From Paulownia fortunei (Eukaryota; Streptophyta; Magnoliopsida; Lamiales; Paulowniaceae), in NCBI GenBank assembly GCA_019321725.1, contig CM033110.1:2907278-2971277 (forward strand): DNA of 64,000 nt. The letters run 5' to 3'. The first letter of the stretch is position 1. Every line of letters begins with the position of its first letter. Under the pieces are notes generated by a model, which was not told where the DNA came from, searched no databases, and saw only the letters and a list, made by a program, of their open reading frames with translations. Below are positions 11,235-22,837 of the stretch, in pieces. A program made the position numbers and the translations under genes.

Positions 11235-14200
11235 TCAAGCCTCGTCTATTTGGTCCTGCATGAACCCCAAGAGATACAAGCATTAATTCATTTGCATTTA
11301 GGTCTTCTGTATCCTACTTAATATGGGTATCAGAACACAAGGATATATCTTTGTATAGCAGTTACTAGTTGCAACAAATGCATACAAATGTCTGCAACTG
11401 AATGACAGTTCCAAGACTTCTTATTTTAGAAATTGCAGCAAGATACACATTCCATTTCTAGATTGGTTTTGCACTCTTCCTGACAGAGGGAAAGATGAGA
11501 TCTAACCAACATCTCTCCCTTTATGCAGTGAACCTTAAACTATCTTTAAAGGAAGCAAATCCCAAACAGAGAATCCCAGCCCCTATTTTTGTGTTTATTA
11601 TCAGTTGGCTTTTGAACGGCAAAAAGGCATCTATTAGCCTGCCTCCTGCCTTTGCATGGTAGGAAGGATATAGATCAACCTTGCAAACCCATGAGCAAAA
11701 CGAATTTCATCCTTGCAATGCTACTAGCTGAATCAAAAGCATAGCTAATTGTTTTATATACAGTAAGATAAATGTATGGCTTACTGAAAAAGAGAGAATT
11801 TGTAAATGCACTCAACTTAATTTTTGCATTCATGAGCATACATGGAGCGCAAATATCAAAAGTTGGGAGTGCATTTAATTCGGTTGCAAAGAATAAGGAT
11901 ATTTTTTCAGTTCACATACAAATTAACACCACGTGGACAACATAGAAATTTTATAATCATTATTTGAAAACACTTCAGCATAATTTAATCACTACAAAGG
12001 AATAGCATAAATAGAGGAAAAAGCTCAATCAAAAGAAAATATTCTCTTTCCCAACTAATCTGGGACATAGATCCGAGGAAAAATCAGAAATAATATTTTT
12101 TTTTATTTTTAAACATTGCTTTTAGCTTTACTTCTCATTTCATAAATGCTTAATTAAAAGGATATGGAAGCTAAAAAGGTGCAAAAAGAAATTGGAACCA
12201 GCTTGATGGCAAGCCAATAAATCGAAATAGCATGTTAACAATTACCAAATAATTGAAATTGCAAAATTTTACCCTACACAATTAGACAAATAGTAGTCCT
12301 TAAAGTGAAAGCTTACAAAGGGACGAAGGAGGACGAGAGGAAAGTATCAACAATGACTTTCAAGAACATACCAAGACATTTTTCTTTTCATTTTTTTTCA
12401 TAAAAGCTGAATTAAGACTATGGGCAAGCAAAAAAGGTAGAAAGTTGAAATTACATTGTTATGATGGCGTAAAGCCATTGGTTGTGACTTACATATCACG
12501 AATACTTATTCATCCAATATTACCCAAAAAGGAAATTCAACACACATTAATAAAGTATAAATTAAAAAATAATGTTTTTGAAAATTGATGTCATAAGGCA
12601 TATTGCAGCTTGTGATGATGAAAAATCGAAACAAAGCGTAAGTAAGAGTATTGGTCAAAAGGGTGCAAAATGATGTTACACTGGAATGATAGTGTGAAAT
12701 CACTAATTTGAAGATATCTCAAAAAATATAATTCATTTATTGAAACAAAATCTTCAAAACACATTCAATAATTTACAAAAAATTTAAAATAAATCTTGCA
12801 TTAAATTCAGTTTCCAGTGACATGTCAACATATGGTGCAAAATTAATGTTACACTGGAATGATAGTGTGAAACCATTAATTTGAAGATATCTCAAAAAAT
12901 ATAATTCATTTATTGAAACCAAAATCTTCAAAACACATTCAATAATTTACAAAAATTTTAAAAAAAATCTTGCATTAAATTCAGTTTCCAGTGACATGTC
13001 AACATATGGTGGGAAATATCTTCAATTTGTATTCTGTAATTTGAAATAAATAAAAATTATCTTGCATTAAATACAGGACGACATGGTTGAAAAGGCTTGG
13101 TTACATTAATATAAATCATATATTAGATTTCTACTCAAGTTCTCCCCATTGGAGTTTCCTACTCCCTTTTTATGGAAATTTCCCAACTAAATCTAATAGC
13201 AACAATTTTAGATGCTTAATTTGCTGGCAATGAGATAACATTGAAGAAATATTGATCATTCTGCAATCGCAGATTATCTCTAGAAAATTTAAGATGGATT
13301 CTTAAATCCCAGCGTTTCTGTGGAAAAAACAAGGTTCTACTAGGAACAATTTGAGATATTCTAAGCTAACCAACCTGACAATATTTATCTAATTAAAGTT
13401 AATGGCGATGGATTATATGCTCACTACACCCAAGAAAAAAAAGTACAAAAATTTTTAGAAAGCATTTTGAAGATACTAACGTAATTAAATGGCTACATTA
13501 AATATGGACTTCTAATACCGACCACATGTTCTGTATCTACTTTCACCTATGGCAAAGCGACAGAAGTCTCTTGTTTGTTCAGCAAACGAATACCTTCTAA
13601 TCATAACTGTTGCCTACCTGCATATCTGAGGTCCAAAGAGTGAGATTGTCCCTCAGAAGCTGCATGATAAGAGTGCTATCCTTGTATGACTCTTCACCCA
13701 AAGTGTCCAACTCAGCAATAGCTTCTTCGAAAGCCTGCACAGCAACATAAAAAAAGGTTTTCAGTTTTCTAAATACAAGAGGGACTTCCAATATGACATA
13801 AGGCCTGCATGACATGCAAAGAACCAATTGAATTCAACTCTTATTACTTCATCAAGGTTTGAGTTTAGAACACACAACACATAGAGATTATGAAAGGCAG
13901 TAAAAGTAAGGGGTTTCAACCTCTCAGTCAATCAACACAGTCTATACAACAGACGCCTGTTGGTATCTACACAAGTACCAGAGTGAAATTTTTTGCCGAT
14001 TATTCTCACTCACAGACTGTTTTAAGATTTATCAGGGAACCACTCTTGTTGGCTTATTTAGTCAATGCATCATGGTACAACTACTATTTTTTTCTTTTCA
14101 ACATGTTGCAAGAGAACAGAATGAGTTTTATATTACAGCCAGATCCACAGCAACTAAATGAATCATGAAACATTTATTTTTTAGTGAAATCAAGGTAAAC

Positions 14201-16367
14201 AGAGAACGATTACTTGATATTGTCCCCAAAAAAGAAAATTTATTAATTATACTCTAGAAATTTAAATCCACATTTTTTAAAAGCACGTTTACTTAATTTA
14301 GGATTAGTCAAGAAACAACATTTCCAGGTCAACTTTGCACGTCCAGTATATCTAACCTTATCTCACTATTAGACCTAAAACGGAAGCAAACTCTGTAACT
14401 TAGACAAACCCAAAATAGGGCAAAAAATCATGGCTGGTATTGAATTTGAAAGGGAGAAAACAGATTTTTTCAAAGTGCAAGGCATTGAAGAGTAAAGGCA
14501 AAGAATTATTAAACTCTACCACAGGCGAGATTAACTAACCTGTTTTGCCATGCTGCAAGCTTTCTCTGATGAATTGAGAATTTCATAGTAAAAAACCGAG
14601 AAGTTCAGTGCCAAGCCCAACCGTATAGGATGCGTGGGTGCAAGATCAGCAATTGCAATATCCTGTTTATGATTGCTCACATAAACAAAAGGTCAATTAG
14701 AATAGAACAAATACAGACATGAGCCAAAGCTTCTTTTTTCAATTTCTTTTAACAATAATAATAACAAACATTACAAACTTTTGCATTGCTATACAAGTGC
14801 AGTTACAAAGTGTATGCCAGAAAAGTATTATAAGCCCATGTGAAAAGAATTATAAACCCATACATAGAAAAGAAAATTTGTGGTAGGGAAGATTAGTTCT
14901 TTCAAGTCCTCGCACCATAAATCCAAGTCATTTCCAAAAACGAAAAAATAAAAATATATATATAACAATGTAAACCTCAGTTATCTAAATTATTTTTTAT
15001 TATTAAAAAGACGGTTTATATTTTTTATTTGGTATCTTTAATTAATTTATTAAATAACTTTCAACTTCTCGACAAAATGCAAGTCATCAACTCACAATTG
15101 TAAACTAAGAAAGCTTACATCTTACACCCTTACATCTATATGCTAACCACCATATTCACAGCATCAACAGTTCCTTCCAACTAAAAGTAAATTTCCATTA
15201 TTCTTCTTTCTTCTTCACATACTTTCACTTTTTCACTTTCTTTAATACAATTTCTGACCGAGTTTTCTCTTTGATTTGCAACGCACTAGGGTCCAAGTGG
15301 ACATTTTTTATCACAAAATGTCATTCCCAGGTATTTTTGTATGATCAAATCTAGTATATTGACAAAAATATGCCAGTGTTTGAATCTATTTTGTGCTATT
15401 TCATTTTATTGAAAAATTATCAAACTTTTGCTGCCCCATCATCTACCATGTTCCTTAAGTCCTTGAACCAGAATAGCAAATCTTCTTTCCAGATTAAAAG
15501 AAGGTACACCAATCAAACGCTCGAATACTCCACGTCCTAGAATCTCAATTTTTTCAGCTTTGATATATTAAACTCAATCTTTAAATGTTTCCTCGGCTTT
15601 ATCAACTTTAAATCTGGACAAAAAGTACTCCAATCTTATCAAGATTGTTACTTCCCACCCTAAAAAAGAAAGCCATGGAAAAAAAATAACGGAAAAGGAC
15701 CACTGACCCATCAATACATAGCAGAGAGAGAGAGATGGGAAAAAAAAGATTTAAAAAAGTTAGTGAGTTACAACAACATCAACAAGAATACAAATGCACA
15801 CAAAAAATCACCAATTTAACAAACACCAAACTCCAGTTTTCCTAATTAAATACTCGCAAGTTACTCCAATAATTGTATGTATAAACATACCTGAGCAGCT
15901 TTGTAAGAGAGCATTGTATCCTCAGCAGCCTCCTTGCGCTCATTCCCAACCTTAAACTCCGCCAAATACCTATAATAATCCCCCTTCATCTTCAAGTAAA
16001 ACACCTTAGACTCACTCGAAGCCGCCGAGGGAATCAAATAATCGGCGATGAGTTTCAAAATCCCGGCGCAGACTTGCGAAAGCTCGGCCTCGACCTTAGA
16101 TCTGTAGTCCTTGACGAGCGCCACGTGGTCGTCGTTCTTGCGGCCCTCCTCCTTCTGCTCGATGGAGGAAACGATACGCCACGCGGCTCGCAGCGAGCCG
16201 ATGACGTTCTTGTAAGCCACAGACAGGAGGTTGCGCTCTTCAACGGAGAGCTCGGCGCCGGCTGAGCCGACAACGAGACTGTCCATGAACTGGACCATCT
16301 CCTCGTAGCGCTCCGCTTGCTCGGCCAGCTTGGCCATGTAGAGATACTGCTCACGGGTCAGAGCCAT
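11235..16367 (-). CDS. 14-3-3 protein, kappa/lambda-like (non-epsilon group)
   Basis: 14-3-3 proteins are dimeric cytosolic and nuclear adaptors that bind phosphorylated Ser/Thr motifs in client enzymes and transcription factors. Coding exons on the minus strand are 16367-15891 (159 codons), 14662-14540 (41), 13734-13618 (39) and 11255-11235 (6 codons plus stop). All junctions are GT-AG in phase 0, giving 245 aa. Visible family blocks are [16 protein letters not shown] near residue 10, [20 protein letters not shown] near 45, [13 protein letters not shown] in exon 2, and [16 protein letters not shown] near the end. The very short tail DQIDEA, right after TSDMQ, resembles the Arabidopsis kappa/lambda members (GRF8/GRF6). 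The start is the ATG at 16367, preceded by a pyrimidine-rich leader. Intron 3 is 2.36 kb. If it were retained, six other residues and a stop would replace the normal tail. The first exon is clearly more GC-rich than its surroundings. Confidence 0.96.
12662..13007. repeat. 172/174-bp tandem duplication in 14-3-3 intron 3
   Basis: Copy 1 (12662-12833) and copy 2 (12834-13007) both start GGTGCAAAAT and end CAACATAT. They differ only at scattered bases and small indels in A/T runs. The next bases (GGTGGG) look like the start of a third, abandoned unit. High similarity implies a fairly recent duplication. It lies wholly inside the intron. Confidence 0.9.
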
Positions 16368-16440
16368 CGGAAAAAAAAGTTTTAGAGAAAGAGAAGGTGG
16401 GGTTTGAAATTCTTGTGAAATTTTGAGGGGTTGAATTGAA

Positions 16441-16451
16441 GTATATATACG
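16441..16451 (-). promoter_or_regulatory. Probable TATA box of the 14-3-3 gene
   Basis: The minus strand reads GTATATATAC about 75-85 bases upstream of the start codon. That leaves room for a short CT-rich 5' leader, and the leader just before the ATG is indeed C/T-rich on the coding strand. Confidence 0.5.
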
Positions 16452-16569
16452 AGGTTTAAGGAATGAATGTGTGAGGAGGAGTGAGTTGTCTGAAAGAGTA
16501 GGGTTGGATTTTTTTTGGGAGATATTGACGGCGCGTGGAAGTAGTGGATACTCGCTATAGATGAATTGG

Positions 16570-18580
16570 ATTTCTTTTTAGGGTAATAGTATTTTTTTTT
16601 CTTTTACTTTTTATTTAAATAATCTTTTTTTTTTTTCAAAAATTCGTGGTGGGAAAGAAATTTTCGATAAAAATTGAAAAAAATAAAATTTTAAGTATTT
16701 TACAATATTAATCTTAGTTGAAAATTAACGGTGCTATACTCCACTATACATGAGAATATTTTTTAAAAAGTAAAATTTATTATGGGCATTTCAAAAATAA
16801 AATAGAAGTAATAAATTTAGAAAAGAAAGTGCATGGATTTTCTTAATAAAAGGAACTTAAGATTAAAAGTGAATAATAATAATATTTTCTTTGAAATTTA
16901 TTAGATTTGTTTTATTTATTTTTTTCAAAATGGCTACTTTAAATATAATTATAGTCAATTATATTCCATTAAAATTATAAATTTGAATTACGATGATGTA
17001 AGAAATATATATTTTTTTATTTAATTTAAAAGAATATATTTTTACATGTGTTTCTTATTTCACATTCCACTTGTAATCAATTTATTGCTCTTTTTATTTT
17101 CTCCCAAATGAGATTTATTTGGTAAAGTGGTTTTTTTCTTTCAAAATTAATCTCTCAATAAAGTAATGATATTTCTTTAGAAAGTAATAAAAAAATATAT
17201 AAAGTTTTTTATATTTTTTATCATTATTTAAAATTTAATGTCGAGTCCAAACTATATTATTTAAATGATATGAATGGAGAAATATACATTTATTTTTAGA
17301 AAAACATCAAAAATCAAAATTTAAATTGTTAAAAAATCGCCTCAAAGAAAAATAATATTTATTAGATCCAAATATAGCATTAACGAATTATAGTAGAATC
17401 ATTGCAAAATTTTGATAATTAAAAATGAAGTCAACTTGTAGATTCAAATTTTGAGCTAATAAAAATGCATATTAAAGAAGATTTTCTTAGCCTAGAGTTA
17501 AAAAATACTCTAAAAATAAAATAAAATCAACAATTATTTTTCATTTCGTTATACAATGCTAAAAAAATAATCTATACTACTTCAAGAAGCTAAATGTATA
17601 AAATAAAATCAATTCTAGTGTTGTTAAAAATGCTAGTACTATAAAATTAGTGTAATCACGTGTAAATAGAAAATCAATTTTCAAAAGAAAAAAAAAAGTA
17701 AAAGTAAAATAAAGAAATAGATAATAAAATAAATAACTGTAGGAAAAATAAAATAGAAAAATAGAGTAGGCGTGGGGGCGAGTACACATATTTCTATCAT
17801 CATGCGAGTGGTTTGCAAAGTGTTAGCGATAAGTATGAAAGAGAGTCAAAGAAGAAGCTGAGGTGGGCTCGAGTCAGATTCCACGAGGACTACATCAACG
17901 TCAATTTCGGTGCTGTTGGGCCTATTTTTGGGCCGGTTAAAATTCAAGAATTTGGGCCTTGAACGTGAATTTTAGCTATTTATCTAATTTTATATTTTTT
18001 TTACACCATTAAATATTCAGTAATGAGATAAATACAATGATAGCATGCATGAAATTATAATTTTTTTGTAGTTTTATAAGAAAATATGATGGACAAACAA
18101 AGAAATTTTATTGGACCTCATATTTTTATATAATTTTCCACGTAATAAAAAAATTACAAAGACAAAATACTTCTCTTAAAATTTCAAACTATTGAGTTTT
18201 GTACCTAACAAATTATTTTAAATTGTGAAACAAAGTCACGTGCATTGTTTCGATATCAATTTTCCACATACAAAGTTCTTTTGTACCAATTACTTTGAGC
18301 CCTCATAATGAAAAATTTTAATTCAAAAATAGTAATAACACAAAGCGTAATAACACTTGTTATGTGATTAATGTAATTTTTTCAAAACCCTCATTAGAAT
18401 TAACCTTTTCTGTTTGCGGTTTGTCTTACAATCTTCGGAAGTTACTGGAAATAATGTCCTACTCTTCTTACACAAAACAATTTGTTCTAAAAATTCACAC
18501 CTCTATGTAATTATTTTGATGCCAACATTCTTACCTCTCTATGAAAGTTGAAAACACTACTTGGAGAATGATAATATATA
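16570..18580. other. AT-rich spacer upstream of the 14-3-3 gene
   Basis: No gene or convincing element boundary is visible. The stretch at 17800-17960 is less AT-rich and contains GGGCCTATTTTTGGGCC, an inverted repeat of GGGCC words that could be promoter-like, but no gene follows it. Confidence 0.4.
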
Positions 18581-18590
18581 CTTGAGATTT

Positions 18591-18782
18591 TTAAGGAAAG
18601 CATGAAACCAGTTTGGAAACAAGTGAGCTGTTCTTGCACATTTTGTAAGTGAATCTGATGGCAAATGGACCAAGTGGCTTCATAGATGTCTCTTCACCAT
18701 GTGGATAGCAGCGTGGGTGACAACTACATACTTCTAAATCGGAACAGGGTTTCATAATTGACAACAAGAAATTATAAATCAA
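18591..18782 (-). other. Short open frame, unrecognised
   Basis: A 63-codon minus-strand frame includes CSCHPRCYPHGEETSMKPLG. It has balanced base composition unlike its flanks, which suggests a decayed exon. I do not recognise the family, and no neighbouring exon could be attached. Confidence 0.2.
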
Positions 18783-18826
18783 AACAAAAACTTATGTGTA
18801 ATTCACTATGTTAATGGTTTAATTTT

Positions 18827-18963
18827 TTTTATTGTAAATTTTATTACATTATGTGTTATGTTGCATCCATTACTTATCTCGTGAAAAATTTTATCCGCAA
18901 AATATACATATAATAGATAATCCATACAATGTAATCGATGATATAATAAAATTTACAATAAAA
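18827..18963. mobile_element. Small MITE-like element with perfect 20-bp inverted ends
   Basis: The left end TTTTATTGTAAATTTTATTA (18827-18846) is the exact reverse complement of 18944-18963. Total length is about 137 bp with no coding capacity. A diverged copy in the same orientation follows at about 18990-19107. No clear target-site duplication was seen. Confidence 0.6.
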
Positions 18964-18989
18964 GATCATATTCACTTCATAATCAAATA

Positions 18990-19107
18990 GGATTTTTTAT
19001 TGCAAATCTTATTGCATCATCTATTGCGTTGAATGTACATACGGCGAACAATCAATATAATGTAATAGAGAATGTAATAATTTTTTTAATAAAAAATTAT
19101 ATCCATT
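18990..19107. repeat. Diverged second copy of the 18827-18963 element
   Basis: It begins TTTTTTATTGCAAATCTTATT and ends with AATGTAATA...TTTTTTTAATAAAA, following the same word order as the preceding element with many substitutions. The two copies lie head to tail, so this looks like an old tandem duplication or a double insertion. Confidence 0.45.
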
Positions 19108-19654
19108 GATTATCAACTTAAGACACGCCATAACGATAGCCACCAAATTTGAGGAAAAGAATTACTCTTTAAAAAATATATCGAGATTCTACGTATGAAA
19201 GAGATTGTATATATTAAGTGTAAATCTCATCATATACTTTATACACATTTTTTTGTACCTATGTGTAAGTGTGTGTAAATATACGATGATATGATGTTCG
19301 AGTGTAGCATGTATAAAATCTAGTTATAGGTACGCAATTTGCATAATTTATATATTCAGGGGTTTGGAGCATAAATGTCATGTTACTTAAATAGAATTAA
19401 GTTATTGATAATTAAATACTTTGTTAATGATGAAATTTATACAAAAAAGATAAAGAATTATGATAGTAACAAACAATCGCATCTTTATTAAGATTTTAAA
19501 AAAAATACGACTAATCTCTAATCAAATAGAGTCAGGAATTGTTGGATGTGGAAAATTATTAAACAGATGTGTTGTTTATTGCGTTACAGGAATTATATAT
19601 GTCAACTGTAGCTTCTCTGCCAGCGAACCAATACCTAGCAATTTATTTTAAATA

Positions 19655-20760
19655 ATTTAAAGAGTTAAATACACTTTACACCTGTATTATTAGTTTGCAT
19701 CAAATATCTCCTCTAATAATAAAATTTTTAAATACTTCCCTAACCAACAAAAATTTATATTGGTGGAAAAAAAACCTAAGTTAAATAAAAAGGATAAATT
19801 TACTTTGCCCCCTCTACATCCCAACATTTATTCAACATTAATTCCATGAAATAAATTAACCTTCAATTAAATCTAAAATAAATAAATAGTAAAATATAAT
19901 TTTAATAGAATAGAGAAAAAAATAAAAAATATAATTTAATAGTTATTTATGAAAGGTAAATTAAAATTAAAAAATAAAAAATATATTTTTTTATAAAGTA
20001 TATAACTTTCGAGTGGAAAAATAAATGAAAAAACATATAGGAGATGCTTTCTAAAACAACATATACAAGATAATAGCAATATAAATTTATGTGAGATAAT
20101 TTTTATAAATTTAATATGTTTTCTCTAAGTATTAAATTAATATTTTGTAATTTATTTATTCAAATTTAATGAAAATTAATTATTTATTAAAATTAGTATT
20201 AAATAAAATTTTGGATCAATTTAATTGATAATTTGTACTTTATAAGATCTTTTTTATTATTTATGATCTAATTCTAATGTCTCTTTCATATGTTTGACCT
20301 GCACAATTGGCACACCTTACATAATAAAAATATTTGTACCATTAAATATTTTCAACTAATTTGATCCAAATTCTTAATACTTAGTTATTGAATCAATATA
20401 TATATCAAATGGTAGTAATATAAATTTATATGGCACATTTTTAAAAAATTTAATGTGCCTTTTTTATACTATTAAAATTATATCATGCTATTTATTTATT
20501 TTAGATTTGATTGAAAGCTAATTATTTTATAAAATTAGTGTTAAGTAAAATATTAGATAAGATTAATTGACATTTAATTATAGATGCGATAAAGTACCAT
20601 ATAATTTATAATGAAGGAGGCAAAGTGAATTTAATATTTTATTTAACAAAAGAGTATTTTTGTCCATCAATATAGTTTTAATCTATTTAGGAGGATATTT
20701 GAGGATTTTATTTAAAAAAAAAATCTCCAAACCAAAGATGTTTTTCTCTTAAAAGACTTA
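19655..20760. mobile_element. Long inverted-repeat element, about 1.1 kb, non-coding
   Basis: The left arm (about 19660-19830), with words such as CATCAAATATCTCCTC and AATTTACTTTGCCCCCTC, is matched in reverse complement by the right arm (about 20600-20760), with GGAGGATATTTGAGG and GGAGGCAAAGTGAATTT. The arms are diverged but co-linear over roughly 150 bases. The interior carries a direct duplication (separate entry). It encodes no transposase, so it would be a non-autonomous element. Exact ends and target-site duplication could not be fixed. Confidence 0.55.
20064..20585. repeat. Diverged direct duplication inside the inverted-repeat element
   Basis: About 20064-20240 and 20411-20585 share the order TAGYAATATAAATTTAT, TTTAATRTG, then TTATTTATT, AAAATTAGTRTTAA and TTAATTGA. 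The offset is about 347 bases. The copies are strongly diverged. Confidence 0.5.
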
Positions 20761-20769
20761 AATTCATTT

Positions 20770-22740
20770 TTTTTTTAAATTACTCCAAAAATCGACTATA
20801 TCTTAGGAGGCAAAAAAAAAGGAAATTTAACTAAGTTGTTAATGAGGCGTATAAATAAAATTTTTGGATTAAAATTTTTAAGTGAAATATACCATATTAA
20901 GATATAGTTGGGTCCTTATACATTGGAAAATCCATTTGAATATTGAAGGAGGAACTCCATATGACAACTCATCATATCCATATTAATGAATAACTAATGA
21001 TATCCACGGTGTCAAATATTCTATTCTCAATATTGTTTGTTTGGTTATTAATAATATTCAATACTATTCTCATTAATTTTGGTTACATAACAATATATGA
21101 ATGCATCAAATATAAAGTGGAAAATTCATTTAATTCTTATTAATATTAATAATATAATTATTATTGAGTTTTTTTGGGTCTAGACAATAATGGAGTGCCC
21201 ACTCACAAAATTATTTCTTTAATTATCAAACGGACCTAATATAGGGGCACACTCTCATTGTGACTTTGGTGTCATCCATCATAAATGCCAGTTGTGCATT
21301 TTCTGGATTAATGCATTATAGTTGGACCACAAAAGTTTGGACTAGTATCAAATTAGTGTAGCTTATAACGAATTGGGCGAATATTTGCGATCATCCGATG
21401 TTAGCCTCGTATAATAGAATAGTAATTGATTTCGTTTTATCTTAGATTTATAAGGGAACGACGAGAAGCTCTTCAAAATTAATCGAGTCGGCAAATCTGC
21501 AAACACTGTCCACGATAGATATAATCACAATCATACGAGTTTTAATAGTGTAAACAGTTTACATTGAATCATATATATTTTATTTTCAAAATTGATCTGA
21601 TTCATATTCGATTCGATTAATTTTTATATTTTTAATATTTTTTTAAATTCGAAAGCGAATCTAATGATTTTAATAGGTATATCCATCGATTTTGAATTTG
21701 ATGAAGTGAGTCTGAGTTTAGACAAATTCAATCTAAATTAATCTATTGTCATCTCTGAAATATTGAGCTTAAATTCCATAAAAAATTATGGATATTTATT
21801 TATTTTTCTAATAATAAATTATATTATATACTTTAATCATTAATATTGTGATGTATAATGCATGTAATCATTTTACTATAAAAAAAGAATTCGACTCTGA
21901 CAAAGTGTTGTGTAAACGTTCATCACATCAATAAATTTTGGAGCATGTAATTATTCTTGACAATACTAATATGTGTCATTTTGAAGCTAAAATCATAACA
22001 AAACATAGATGTGAATAGATTTTTAGTCACGATTGTGTCACTAAATAATGGATTCGCCCATAATTATGCTCAACACAAAATCTTTAGAATTGAATAAAAT
22101 TTATGCCTATTAAAAGGGCCGGAGCTAGAAAATAAATAATGAGAACGAGAATCATTTTTTTTAAAAATAATAAATAAATGGATGTTTTTTATTATTTAAT
22201 GGGATAAAATTTTTAATTTTTTTAAATTTTATATATAAAATTTATATTAATTTAAAAATAATTAAAATTGAGGGGCGATGGGTGACTAGATCCGCCCCTA
22301 CCTATCAACAACTTTCCACAAATTTTATTTTATAATAGAAAATCATTTATAATTCTGATTTATTCGTAAATTTTGCTTCTATTTTTATTTAAAACATTCC
22401 AAAGTAAAAATTTATTTTTTAAATATTTTTTATCTATAATTGTCAATAATAAAAAAGTGCTTAAAATTTATATTTTTCAACTGATACCTAAAGTTTTCGT
22501 GATGAATCAAAATAACCCCATAAATTTTAGGAGGGATGGAGTAATATTAATATTACATACTATCTCAAATTGTAATGGTGGTTTGTTTATTAATTCATAG
22601 TTTTTATAGTAATTATTAAAAAGTTGAAAGAAAAGAGAGAGAGAGAAAAATAAAATAAAGAAAAAAAAGTTTAAAATAACTTTCACTCGTGTTTCACACT
22701 TTCCTCCAAAACCAGACACAAACACTAACCCAACCGACCA
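20770..22740. other. AT-rich spacer upstream of CURT1
   Basis: No gene is recognised. A stretch at about 21590-21760 (ATTCGATTCGATTAA words) resembles common dispersed plant repeats, but no partner copy or ends were found. A purine (GA) run lies at about 22625-22645. Confidence 0.4.
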
Positions 22741-22748
22741 ACAACGTT

Positions 22749-22812
22749 AAACCCTAGCTTTTACCATTCACTACTGTCTCTCTCTATATATATATCCAAG
22801 AACCCTAGCCCT
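22749..22812 (+). promoter_or_regulatory. CURT1 promoter: two telo-box-like motifs and a TATA box
   Basis: AAACCCTAG at 22749-22757 and AACCCTAGCCC near 22801 match the plant telo-box (AAACCCTA). A TATATATAT tract after a CT-rich run at about 22782-22794 lies some 45-55 bases before the ATG. Telo-boxes are known in promoters of growth- and translation-related plant genes; that they act here is inference. Confidence 0.45.
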
Positions 22813-22837
22813 TCTAAAATCGTTCGTGATCTAGAGG

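Noticed and set aside
13890..14168. 92-codon plus-strand frame between 14-3-3 exons
   Set aside because: It is intronic, has no recognisable domain, and its composition matches the intron.
16074..16265. Plus-strand open frame opposite the first 14-3-3 exon
   Set aside because: It is the antisense shadow of a certain coding exon and resembles no family.
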